From NCBI RefSeq assembly GCF_001262495.1, contig NZ_LGYE01000001.1, positions 1,240,001-1,304,000 on the forward strand: DNA of 64,000 nt, written 5' to 3'. Origin of the DNA: Microbacterium sp. GCS4. Lineage in GTDB: Bacteria > Actinomycetota > Actinomycetes > Actinomycetales > Microbacteriaceae. Of the stretch, positions 1-7,742 are shown piece by piece. Positions within the stretch are counted from its first letter, which is position 1. The number at the start of each line of letters is the position of its first letter. The translations under genes and the position numbers were made by a program. The notes under the pieces are model-generated. The model worked only from the letters and a program-made list of their open reading frames with translations, searched no databases and had not been told where the DNA came from.

Positions 1-2
1 CG

Positions 3-446
3 CGCGTGAAGTACATGGGCATACCGGTCGCCGCCGACGAGAGCGTGCGCAAGTCCGATGACCCGCTCGCGGTCGCCCGCGCGAAGGCCGCCGACCTCCT
101 CGTCATCAAGGCGCAACCGCTCGGCGGCGTCACTCACGCCCTGCAGATCGTCACGGCCGCCGGCCTCCCCGTGGTCGTGTCCAGCGCGCTCGACACCGCG
201 ATCGGGCTCTCACAGGGGGCGGCATTGGCTGCGGCGCTGCCTGCGCTGGAGTTCGACTGCGGCCTGGGAACGGCATCCCTGTTCCTCGACGACGTCGCCG
301 ATCGCCGCCCGGTCGACGGGGCGATCCCGGCCGCGCGGGCGGTGCCGGACGCCAGTGCGCTCGACCGCCTCGCCGCTGCCCCCGACCGTCGCGACTGGTG
401 GCTGGAGCGTCTCGGCCGTTGCCACGCCGTGCTCGCGGCGCGCTGA
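3..446 (+). CDS. menC: o-succinylbenzoate synthase, C-terminal part (cut by window edge)
   Basis: Menaquinone biosynthesis enzyme of the enolase superfamily that dehydrates SHCHC to o-succinylbenzoate. Only the last ~147 codons are present because the reading frame is open into the left edge. Visible are the end of the TIM barrel, with the 'DLLVIKAQPLGG' strand that carries the late catalytic Lys, and the 'VVVSSALDTAIGLS' segment typical of actinobacterial MenC. The C-terminus ends in a Trp-rich 'RRDWWLERL' tail. The next gene, a tetR, is convergent. The assignment rests on motif recognition. Other enolase-superfamily members are possible, but the SSALDTAIG segment favours MenC. Confidence 0.85.
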   Translation, partial: RVKYMGIPVAADESVRKSDDPLAVARAKAADLLVIKAQPLGGVTHALQIVTAAGLPVVVSSALDTAIGLSQGAALAAALPALEFDCGLGTASLFLDDVADRRPVDGAIPAARAVPDASALDRLAAAPDRRDWWLERLGRCHAVLAAR

Positions 447-482
447 GACGCGTCGCACGCCCTTCCGCTCGGGTGACGCCGC

Positions 483-1103
483 TCAGACGAGGAGCAGCTG
501 CACGAGGCGCCCGAGCTCCTCGCTGCCGGAGTGGCGCAGCTGCGCCGCATCGCGGCCGGCCATCGCCCCGCGCACGGTCATGCCCTCCCAGATGATCATG
601 AGCATGCGTGCTGCCGCCTCAGCCGGGATGCGGAGCTCGAGCGTGCTCGCGTCGACGATGTCGGAGACGATCTTCGCGATGCTCGACACCATCTCGCGTT
701 CCTGCGTGAGATAGGCGGCGCCGAACTGCGGATCCCGCAGCGCACGGATGCGGATCTCGCTCATCAGCATGACGTTCAGGCGGTCGTCGCTCCCGGCATC
801 CATGATCTGCTGCACGAGTTCGATCGGGTCGCAGTCCTCGGCGAGCCCGCCGTCGGCGGCGATCTCGTCGACGCGGTCGCGTACGGCGTTCACGCGCTGC
901 TCCGCGACGCTGCCGGCGAGCATGAGGAACAGCTCGTCCTTGGATTCGAAGTTCGAGTAGAACGCGCCACGGGTGAAGCCGGCGCGATCGCACACCGCCT
1001 CGACCGAGGCGCCGTCGAGACCGACTTCGGCGAACACCTGGGCTGCGGCGTCGAGCAGTCGCGCTCGGGTGTTCTCGCGGCTGCGGGTTGCGGGCGACGT
1101 CAT
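483..1103 (-). CDS. TetR/AcrR family transcriptional repressor
   Basis: One-component repressor of about 206 residues. The N-terminal helix-turn-helix (roughly residues 10-57) carries the family signature 'FTRGAFYSNFESKDELF', and a helical ligand-binding/dimerisation domain follows. I chose the ATG at 1103 because a strong AGGAGGT lies just upstream at good spacing. ATG 1127 and GTG 1142 are longer alternatives with worse spacing. It is divergent from the MMPL-YhgE/Pip pair, and the 125-bp intergenic region holds two palindromes, so it very likely represses itself and the export genes. The ligand is unknown. Confidence 0.9.
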   Translation of the reverse strand: MTSPATRSRENTRARLLDAAAQVFAEVGLDGASVEAVCDRAGFTRGAFYSNFESKDELFLMLAGSVAEQRVNAVRDRVDEIAADGGLAEDCDPIELVQQIMDAGSDDRLNVMLMSEIRIRALRDPQFGAAYLTQEREMVSSIAKIVSDIVDASTLELRIPAEAAARMLMIIWEGMTVRGAMAGRDAAQLRHSGSEELGRLVQLLLV

Positions 1104-1171
1104 CGGTACCTCCTCCGGACCATTCATTCTCACACCCTGCACACAGGATGCGGTGACGGGATCCCCTTACG

Positions 1172-1204
1172 ATACAGATATGTATTGGATACACCTGTGT
1201 ATCC
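1172..1204. promoter_or_regulatory. two adjacent palindromic operators of the tetR/MMPL divergon
   Basis: GGATACACCTGTGTATCC (1187-1204) is a perfect 18-bp palindrome. Directly before it, ATACAGATATGTAT (1172-1185) is a second palindrome with 5-bp arms and related ATACA half-sites. Their centres are about 17 bp apart, between divergent tetR and the MMPL gene. Perfect short palindromes in such a place are the usual TetR-family operator. The binding itself is inferred. Confidence 0.75.
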
Positions 1205-1228
1205 AGCCCGCATTCTCCGAGGAGCCCC

Positions 1229-3997
1229 GTGTCCACTCTCCTGTCGTCGCTCGGCCGCTGGTCCTACCGGCACCCCTGGCGAGTCCTCGTCTCGTGGCTG
1301 CTCGCCCTCGGCCTCGCCGGAGCCGGTGCGCTCGTACTCGGCGCGGGCACGGACAACTCGTTCTCGATCCCCGGCACCGAGTCGCAGGCCGGTCTCGAGC
1401 AGCTGAACCGCTCCTTCCCCCAGGTCAGCGGCACCAGTGCGCAGATCATCGTCGTGGCCGCCGACGGCGACTCGATCGCCGATGACCCGTACCGCCAGGA
1501 CATAGAGGATGCCGTCGAGAGACTCGCCGACCTCGATGACTCCGTGCTGTCGGCCACCTCGCCGTACGACGAGAACGTCAGCGGCATGATCAACGACGAC
1601 GAGACCGCCGGCATCATCCGTCTGCAGTTCGACGGGCAGTCGACCGACGTGTCCGCCGAGACCCAGGACGATCTGCGCGCGGTGGTCGCCGATCTCGCGG
1701 AGGAGCTGCCGGAAGGATCGCAGACCGCGCTCGGCGGCGAGCTGTTCGCGACGTCGATCCCCGGCGTGACCCTCACCGAGGCGGTCGGACTCCTCATCGC
1801 GCTGCTCGTGCTGATCGTGACGTTCCGCTCCTTCGTCGTGGCGGGGCTCCCCCTGCTCACGGCCGTGCTCGGCGTCGGCATCTCGATGGCGGGGATCTTC
1901 GCAGCGACCGCGTTCGCGACCGTCTCATCGACGACCCCGCTGCTCGCCCTCATGCTCGGTCTCGCCGTCGGCATCGACTACGCGCTGTTCATCATGGCGA
2001 GGCATCAGGACCAGGTGCGCGACGGTGTCGACCCTGAGGAGTCCACGGCCCGCGCGGTCGGCACCGCCGGCTCCGCGGTCGTGTTCGCCGGAGTCACGGT
2101 GCTCATCGCGCTGATAGGCCTCGGCTTCGCCGGCATCCCGTTCCTCACGACCATGGGCGTCGCCGCGTCCGCCGCCGTCGCGGTCGCCGTCGCGATCGCC
2201 GTGACGCTCACCCCCGCGCTGCTCGGCTTCATGAAGGGACGGGTCATCGGACGACCCCGCCGTGAGCGGAAGCCGAAGAAGGATGCTCCGGCACCGGCGC
2301 CCCGCCGTCGCTTCAGCGATCGTTGGGTCACCGGGGTCACGAAGCGCCCGATCCTGGTGTCGCTGGCCGTCGTGATCGGCCTCGGCATCGTCGCGATCCC
2401 CGCGCTGAGCCTCAACCTCGCGCTGCCGAACGCCGGCGTGCTGCCGAAGGACAACGAAGCGCGCCAGAGCTACGACCTCGTGGCGGAGGAGTTCGGCGCC
2501 GGATTCAACGGCCCGCTGATCCTCACCGGCACGATCGTCACGTCCACTGACCCGCTCACCCTCATGCAGGACCTGGGCGACGAGGTCGCGACCATCGACG
2601 GCGTCAAGGAGGTCGCGCTCTCCACGCCGAACGAGACGGCAGACACCGGCATCGTGCAGATCATCCCCGAGACCGCGCCCGACGACCCTGCGACCGCCGA
2701 CCTCGTGCGCGAGCTTCGTTTCCACCATGACGCGTGGCTCGACGAGTACGGCATCGACCTCAAGGTCACCGGGTTCACCGCCGTGGGCATCGACATCTCC
2801 GACCAGCTCGGCCACGCCCTGCTTCCCTTCGGCATCTTCGTGATCGGCCTGTCGCTCATCCTCCTCACGATCGTGTTCCGCTCGCTGTGGGTGCCGATCA
2901 CGGCCGCCGCCGGCTACCTGCTGTCCATCGTCGCGGGATTCGGCATCGTGGGCGCCGTGTTCGAGTGGGGCTGGTTCGCAGACCTGCTGCACGTCGCCAA
3001 GGTCGGACCGATCATCAGCTTCATGCCGATCATCCTCATGGGCGTGCTGTTCGGGCTCGCGATGGACTACCAGGTGTTCCTCGTCTCGCGCATGCGCGAG
3101 GACTACGTGCACGACCCCGATGCCAAGAGTCCCGACCGTGCCCTGCGCAGGGCCGCCGCGCTGCGCGCCGTGCGCAGCGGGTTCACGGGCTCGGCGAAGG
3201 TCGTGACGGCGGCCGGGCTCATCATGTTCGCGGTGTTCGTCGCGTTCGTGCCCGAGGGCGATTCCTCGCTCAAGCCCATCGCGCTCGGACTCGCCGCCGG
3301 CATCGCGATCGACGCGTTCCTCGTGCGCATGACGCTGATCCCCGCGCTCATGGCGATCCTCGGCGAACGCGCCTGGCATATCCCCGGCTGGCTCGAGAGG
3401 ATCCTGCCGAGCGTCGACATCGAGGGTGAGGCCGTCGAGCGCGAGCGCCACCTCGCCGAGTGGCCGGGCGACGACTCGGTCGTCGCCGCCGACGACCTCT
3501 CGATCGCGGATGCCGGTGTGGAGCACGTGCACCTGCGCGTCCCCGCGCACGGCGCGGCGGTGCTCAGCGGATCGTCGTCCGGGGCCCTGCGCGTGCTCGC
3601 CCTGGCGATCGCCGGGCGTGCGACCACCGACGACGGACGCCTCCGCGTCGCCGGACACCTGCTCCCCGGTCGCGCCGCCTGGGTGCGTGCCCACGTCGGC
3701 ACCGTGCTGGTCGCGGACGGCACGGCTGCGGCATCCGAGCTCTCCGAGGCCCTGCGCGGCCGACCCGCGGTGGTCGTGATCGACGCCGTCGACCGTCTGA
3801 GCCGTGACGAGCGCGATCAGCTCGGCGCGCGCCTGCGCGATGCCGACCCGTCGACCGCGCTGATCCTCACAGCCGTCTCCCCGCAGCCGGCGCTCGACCT
3901 GCTCGCCGCCGCCGGCCGCCCGGCCCCCGAACTCATCGACATCGACACCCCCGCGGTCGCACGGACCGCCTCCACCACCACCGAGGTGAACGCATGA
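1229..3997 (+). CDS. MMPL family transporter with C-terminal degenerate ABC-ATPase-like domain
   Basis: RND-superfamily MMPL exporter of 922 residues, in the cytoplasmic membrane. TM1 is at residues 12-34 and an extracytoplasmic porter domain follows. The membrane halves contain the paired proton-relay motifs GIDYALF (Asp250-Tyr251) and AMDYQVF (Asp613-Tyr614). A basic cytoplasmic linker lies near 338-360. The GTG start follows GAGGAGCC. Unusually, residues ~745-905 form a soluble domain laid out like an ABC ATPase ('VLSGSSSGALRVLALAIAG', later 'AVVVIDAVDRLSRDERDQL') but lacking the Walker A lysine and the Walker B DE. Its stop overlaps the start of the YhgE/Pip gene (ATGA), so the two are translationally coupled. 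The substrate is unknown; lipids or drugs are usual for the family. Confidence 0.92.
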   Translation: MSTLLSSLGRWSYRHPWRVLVSWLLALGLAGAGALVLGAGTDNSFSIPGTESQAGLEQLNRSFPQVSGTSAQIIVVAADGDSIADDPYRQDIEDAVERLADLDDSVLSATSPYDENVSGMINDDETAGIIRLQFDGQSTDVSAETQDDLRAVVADLAEELPEGSQTALGGELFATSIPGVTLTEAVGLLIALLVLIVTFRSFVVAGLPLLTAVLGVGISMAGIFAATAFATVSSTTPLLALMLGLAVGIDYALFIMARHQDQVRDGVDPEESTARAVGTAGSAVVFAGVTVLIALIGLGFAGIPFLTTMGVAASAAVAVAVAIAVTLTPALLGFMKGRVIGRPRRERKPKKDAPAPAPRRRFSDRWVTGVTKRPILVSLAVVIGLGIVAIPALSLNLALPNAGVLPKDNEARQSYDLVAEEFGAGFNGPLILTGTIVTSTDPLTLMQDLGDEVATIDGVKEVALSTPNETADTGIVQIIPETAPDDPATADLVRELRFHHDAWLDEYGIDLKVTGFTAVGIDISDQLGHALLPFGIFVIGLSLILLTIVFRSLWVPITAAAGYLLSIVAGFGIVGAVFEWGWFADLLHVAKVGPIISFMPIILMGVLFGLAMDYQVFLVSRMREDYVHDPDAKSPDRALRRAAALRAVRSGFTGSAKVVTAAGLIMFAVFVAFVPEGDSSLKPIALGLAAGIAIDAFLVRMTLIPALMAILGERAWHIPGWLERILPSVDIEGEAVERERHLAEWPGDDSVVAADDLSIADAGVEHVHLRVPAHGAAVLSGSSSGALRVLALAIAGRATTDDGRLRVAGHLLPGRAAWVRAHVGTVLVADGTAAASELSEALRGRPAVVVIDAVDRLSRDERDQLGARLRDADPSTALILTAVSPQPALDLLAAAGRPAPELIDIDTPAVARTASTTTEVNA

Positions 3998-5877
3998 CCC
4001 TCCCCATCGAGCGCGCCCGCTCCCGCAAGCCCATCACCTGGCTGACGATCCTCGGCATCCTGCTGCTTCCCGCTGCGGTCGGCGGGATCCTCGTCGCCGC
4101 GCTGCAGAACCCGACCGAGCGCCTGGACTCGATGACCGCGGCGATCGTCAACCTCGACGAACCCGTCACGATCGACGAACAGCTCACGCCACTCGGGCGT
4201 CAGCTCGCGGCCGGCCTGGTCGACGGATCCGACGACCTGGACTCCAACCTCACCTGGGTGATCTCGAACGAGGAGGATGCGGCGGACGGCCTCGCCGACG
4301 GCTCCTACCAGGCCGTCGTGACCATCCCGGAGGACTTCTCCGCAGCCGCGACCTCCGCAGGGCAGGCGATCTCCGATGGCGGAGGCGAGGCAGAGCAGGC
4401 CACGATCCGCGTCACGACGCCCGAGGACGGCCTCGTCGCAGACGACCTCATCACGAGCCAGATCGCCGACGTCGCGGCCTCCAGCACCGGCACCATGCTG
4501 TCGGAGGCGACCATGAAGAACGTGCTCGTCGGGTTCACGACCATCGGCGACCAGATCGGCGAGGCGGCGGACGGGGCCACGCAGCTCGCCTCGGGCGCGC
4601 GCGATGCCGCCACCGGCGCCGCCGCGATCCCCGACGGCGCCACGCAGCTGGCGTCGGGGGCGACGCAGCTCAGCACCGGAGCCTCCTCGCTCGCCTCGGG
4701 ACTCGACACGCTCACCGCGAAGACCCGCGAGGCTGCGAGCGGCGCGAGCACGATCGGGCAGGGGCTGACCGCCGGCGCGCAGCAGCTGCAGTCGCAGGGC
4801 ATCATTCCGACGGAGCTCAGTGCTGGCGCCGCAGACGTCGCCACAGGCGTACGCGCGCTCGCCACCCAATGCGACCCGCTGGTTTTCGGCGCGCAGTACT
4901 GCAACACCCTCACGGCACTTGCTTCCGGCGCAGAGGGCACCTCCGCCGGATTGACGCAGGTCAACACCCAGGCAACCGCGACGATCGCCGGGCAGCTCTC
5001 TCAGGCCGGCGCCGGCACCTCGCAGCTCGCCGGCGGCCTGACGCAGCTCGCCGATCAGGGTCTCGTGCAGTCCGCTTCCGGTGCGCGCTCGCTCGCGTCC
5101 GGCGCGACGCAGCTCTCTTCCGGCGCGACCGACCTGGCGACCGGTGCGACCGAGCTCACCACGGGGCTCGACTCCCTGGCGACCGGAACGAGCGATCTCG
5201 CGGGCGGCCTGGCGACGGCATCCGACTCGCTCCCCTCGTTCAGCGACGACGAGTCGACCTCGCTCGCGTCGGTGATCGCCGATCCGGTCGCCGCGAAGGG
5301 CTCGGGTACCACGATCTTCGGACCGACCGCGATCCCGCTGCTCACCGCGGTGGTCCTGTGGTTCGGCGCGATGGCGTCGTTCCTCGTGCTGCGCGCGCAC
5401 ACGACCCGCACCCTCACCTCGCGACGCTCCTCCGCGGGGCTGGCGCTGCGCTCCTTCGCCCCGGCCGCCGCGATCGGCGCCGCACAGGGTGTGCTCGTGT
5501 CGCTCATCGTGCAGATCGTCGCGGGGTACGACGCCGGCACGTGGTGGGCGTTCGCCGGCATGGCTGTGCTCGCGGGCGTCGCGTTCGCCGCCGTGAACCA
5601 GGCGCTCGTCGCCGTGTTCGGAGGCATCGGCCGCTGGGTGAGCGCTCTGGTCGGCGTGCTCGCGATCGCGACGGGACTCGTGTCCACCGTGCCCGGCTGG
5701 CTCGCCGATCTCGGTGCGGCGCTGCCGACGGCATCCGCGTTCTCGGGCCTCATCGCCGCGAACGGCGGCGCTGCCGCTGCCCTCGTGGTGTGGGGAGTGC
5801 TGTCGCTCGTGGTGACGACCGTGGCCGTGGCCCTCCGCCGCACGACGTCCGCCAAGGCGGCCCTCGCCACGGCCTGA
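3994..5877 (+). CDS. YhgE/Pip family membrane protein
   Basis: Membrane protein of 627 residues with the YhgE/Pip layout. An N-terminal TM (residues ~10-32) is followed by a long extracytoplasmic region, where residues ~195-410 are a run of degenerate Ala/Ser/Gly-rich repeats such as 'ATQLASGA' and 'LSTGASSLASG'. Five or so C-terminal TMs resemble ABC-2 permeases (res ~440-620). Family members include the Lactococcus phage infection protein Pip and B. subtilis YhgE; their biochemical role is not settled. The start overlaps the MMPL stop by 4 bp, so it probably works with that exporter under the divergent TetR. Confidence 0.88.
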   Translation: MTLPIERARSRKPITWLTILGILLLPAAVGGILVAALQNPTERLDSMTAAIVNLDEPVTIDEQLTPLGRQLAAGLVDGSDDLDSNLTWVISNEEDAADGLADGSYQAVVTIPEDFSAAATSAGQAISDGGGEAEQATIRVTTPEDGLVADDLITSQIADVAASSTGTMLSEATMKNVLVGFTTIGDQIGEAADGATQLASGARDAATGAAAIPDGATQLASGATQLSTGASSLASGLDTLTAKTREAASGASTIGQGLTAGAQQLQSQGIIPTELSAGAADVATGVRALATQCDPLVFGAQYCNTLTALASGAEGTSAGLTQVNTQATATIAGQLSQAGAGTSQLAGGLTQLADQGLVQSASGARSLASGATQLSSGATDLATGATELTTGLDSLATGTSDLAGGLATASDSLPSFSDDESTSLASVIADPVAAKGSGTTIFGPTAIPLLTAVVLWFGAMASFLVLRAHTTRTLTSRRSSAGLALRSFAPAAAIGAAQGVLVSLIVQIVAGYDAGTWWAFAGMAVLAGVAFAAVNQALVAVFGGIGRWVSALVGVLAIATGLVSTVPGWLADLGAALPTASAFSGLIAANGGAAAALVVWGVLSLVVTTVAVALRRTTSAKAALATA

Positions 5878-5893
5878 CAGCCGCTCCCGGCCC

Positions 5894-5979
5894 GGGCACG
5901 ACGTCGGATCTGGGTCCCGACACGCCGCACCTCCGCTCCGATGTGCGGCGTGTCCTGTCTGAGATCCGAAGCCCTGCCC
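5894..5979. repeat. imperfect palindromic hairpin, copy 1 (also possible terminator)
   Basis: A 12-bp perfect stem GACACGCCGCAC (5919-5930) / GTGCGGCGTGTC (5943-5954) sits inside a longer imperfect palindrome bounded by GGGCA and TGCCC. It lies just downstream of the YhgE/Pip stop, so it can act as a terminator. The core GACACGCCGC and the outer TCCGAAGC segment recur at 6649-6730 beyond the next gene, which marks it as a repeat family rather than a one-off terminator. Confidence 0.6.
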
Positions 5980-6044
5980 GCGTGTGACGCCCGCGAAGCG
6001 CTTCATGACGGCCGGATGCCGGTGCGGGTCCGTACGATCGGGGC

Positions 6045-6629
6045 ATGCGCCGACCGTTCATGGACACCCCCGAGCAGCTCGCCTCCCTCGACGCGCAGCA
6101 GTACCTGGTGCTGCGCCCCACCGGGGCCGTCGCCGAGCTGTACGAGACCGAGCAGGATGCGGCTCTTCAGCGCTCCCGCATCCCGCACCCGCACACCGGG
6201 CACGTGACGCTCCGGGGCTTCTACGAACCCGAGCGGCGGGACGAGCTTCGCGAGCTGATCCACGGCTGGGCGGCGCAGCAAGCCCCGATCGAGATCACGG
6301 TCGACGCGGTCGACCAGTTCCCGACGCCCTGGCAGATCGTGATCCTGCGCCTCGCGCGCACCGCCTCGCTCGTGTCGGCGTACTCGACCCTCACCGAGGC
6401 CCTGGACCGCTCGGACTTCCGCCGCCTCGGCGAGCTGAGCCTCAAGGACTGGACCTTCCATCTGTCGGTTGCCTACGGCAAGACCCTGCCGACCGCGGAG
6501 TGGGACGATCTCGCCCGAGCATCCGTCCGCGACCTGGCCGACCGTCCATTGGAGACCATCTCCGAGGCCGAGCTCGTCTGGTACGACGGCGGTGTCGAGC
6601 ACTTCGAGGTCATCCCCCTGGGCGGCTGA
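6045..6629 (+). CDS. 2'-5' RNA ligase / 2H phosphoesterase family protein
   Basis: Soluble protein of 194 residues. Two H-x-T/S motifs, HVTL (near residue 53) and HLSV (near residue 139), are separated by about 85 residues as in the 2H phosphoesterase superfamily (2'-5' RNA ligase, cyclic phosphodiesterase). In that family each His-Thr/Ser pair binds the scissile phosphate. The real substrate cannot be told from sequence. It stands alone between two related hairpins (5894-5979, 6649-6730). An ATG five codons downstream is a possible start; neither has a strong ribosome-binding site. Confidence 0.8.
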   Translation: MRRPFMDTPEQLASLDAQQYLVLRPTGAVAELYETEQDAALQRSRIPHPHTGHVTLRGFYEPERRDELRELIHGWAAQQAPIEITVDAVDQFPTPWQIVILRLARTASLVSAYSTLTEALDRSDFRRLGELSLKDWTFHLSVAYGKTLPTAEWDDLARASVRDLADRPLETISEAELVWYDGGVEHFEVIPLGG

Positions 6630-6648
6630 GCCCGGCCCCCTCCCCCGA

Positions 6649-6730
6649 GCACTGTTTCGGAGCCGACACACGACACGCCGCGTATCCGACGGGATGCGCG
6701 GCGTGTCGGGTGCGAACTCCGAAGCTGTGC
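6649..6730. repeat. imperfect palindromic hairpin, copy 2 (convergent-gene terminator)
   Basis: Perfect 12-bp stem CGACACGCCGCG (6671-6682) / CGCGGCGTGTCG (6697-6708). It is extended inward with one mismatch to a short GAC loop, and outward by TTCGGAG / CTCCGAA. It shares the GACACGCCGC core and flanking TCCGAAGC with the hairpin at 5894-5979. It lies between the convergent 2H phosphoesterase and ccsB genes and could terminate both. Confidence 0.65.
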
Positions 6731-6745
6731 CCGGAGCGGGTCGGC

Positions 6746-7738
6746 TCAGCTCAGGCCGGAGTAGGCGTGCAGACCCTTGAAGAAGACGTTCACGATCGTG
6801 AAGTTGAAGATGACGGCCGAGAAGCCCACGATCGACAGCCATGCCGAGGGGTTGCCCCGCCAGCCGCGTGTGGCCCTGGCGTGGATGTACCCGGCGTACA
6901 GCACCCAGATCACGAACGTCCAGGTCTCCTTGACGTCGAAGCCCCAGAAGCGGCTCCACGCGTAGTAGGCCCAGATCGACCCGGCGATGAGCGTGAACGT
7001 CCAGAGGATGAAGCCGATGATCGTGAACCGGTAGGCCATGCTCTCGAGGCGGTCCGCCCCCGGGAAGGTGCGCAGGAACCCGGGTCCGGTCTTCTCCGCG
7101 CCCTCGGCGATCAGCCGCTCGCGCCGCGCCTGCATGAGCTGGATGACCGACAGCGAGAAGGCCAGCGCGAAGAACGCCGTGCCGAGCGAGGCGACGAAGA
7201 CGTGGATCACGAGCCACACGCTCTTGAGCGGGTCCATGAGCGGCGAGACCTCGACGTAGAAGTTCGTCGCGGCGAGGCCGAGCAGGATCACCACGAGACC
7301 CGTGATGAACGTGCCGAGGAAGCGCAGATCGAGCTTGATGAGCACGGCCAGGAACACCGCCACGATCAGCAGCGTGCCGGTCATCGCGAACTCGTAGAGG
7401 TTCGCCCACGGGACGCGTCCGGCCGCGAAGCCGCGGGTCAGGGTCGCCGCGAGGTGGAACACGAAGGCGAGGATCGTGAGCGATGTGCCGATACGAGCCA
7501 TGACGAACCGCTTGGGGGTGCTGTCGGAGCCGGATGCTGTCGACTCGGCCTTCGCGGTACCCGTGGCTGAGCCGCCTCCCGCGCCGGCACCGACGAGCTC
7601 GAACTCCCGCACGCTCGCCGCATCGGCCGTGAGCTGCGATCGGCGCGCGAGGTCGAAGGCGTAGGCCACGAAGGCCGCCGCGTAGATCGCGATCGCCGTC
7701 CACAGCAGGACGGGAGAGATCACTTCGAGTTCGAACAT
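6746..7738 (-). CDS. ccsB: cytochrome c biogenesis protein CcsB/ResC (heme handling)
   Basis: Polytopic membrane protein of 330 residues, the CcsA/CcsB half of the system II cytochrome c synthetase. It delivers heme across the membrane and attaches it to apocytochrome c outside. The C-terminal half contains the Trp-rich heme-binding segment 'WAYYAWSRFWGFDVKE' and downstream 'WVLYAGYIHARATRGWRG', with conserved His residues. An Ala/Gly/Ser-rich N-terminal loop follows TM1. It is last in the resA-ccdA-resB-ccsB order, with only 4 bp between it and resB. Confidence 0.93.
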   Translation of the reverse strand: MFELEVISPVLLWTAIAIYAAAFVAYAFDLARRSQLTADAASVREFELVGAGAGGGSATGTAKAESTASGSDSTPKRFVMARIGTSLTILAFVFHLAATLTRGFAAGRVPWANLYEFAMTGTLLIVAVFLAVLIKLDLRFLGTFITGLVVILLGLAATNFYVEVSPLMDPLKSVWLVIHVFVASLGTAFFALAFSLSVIQLMQARRERLIAEGAEKTGPGFLRTFPGADRLESMAYRFTIIGFILWTFTLIAGSIWAYYAWSRFWGFDVKETWTFVIWVLYAGYIHARATRGWRGNPSAWLSIVGFSAVIFNFTIVNVFFKGLHAYSGLS

Positions 7739-7742
7739 GATG

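Noticed and set aside
1925..3694. 589-codon minus-strand frame opposite the MMPL gene
   Set aside because: Antisense of a well-supported transporter; Asp/His/Arg/Gly-rich composition typical of the complementary frame in high-GC DNA.
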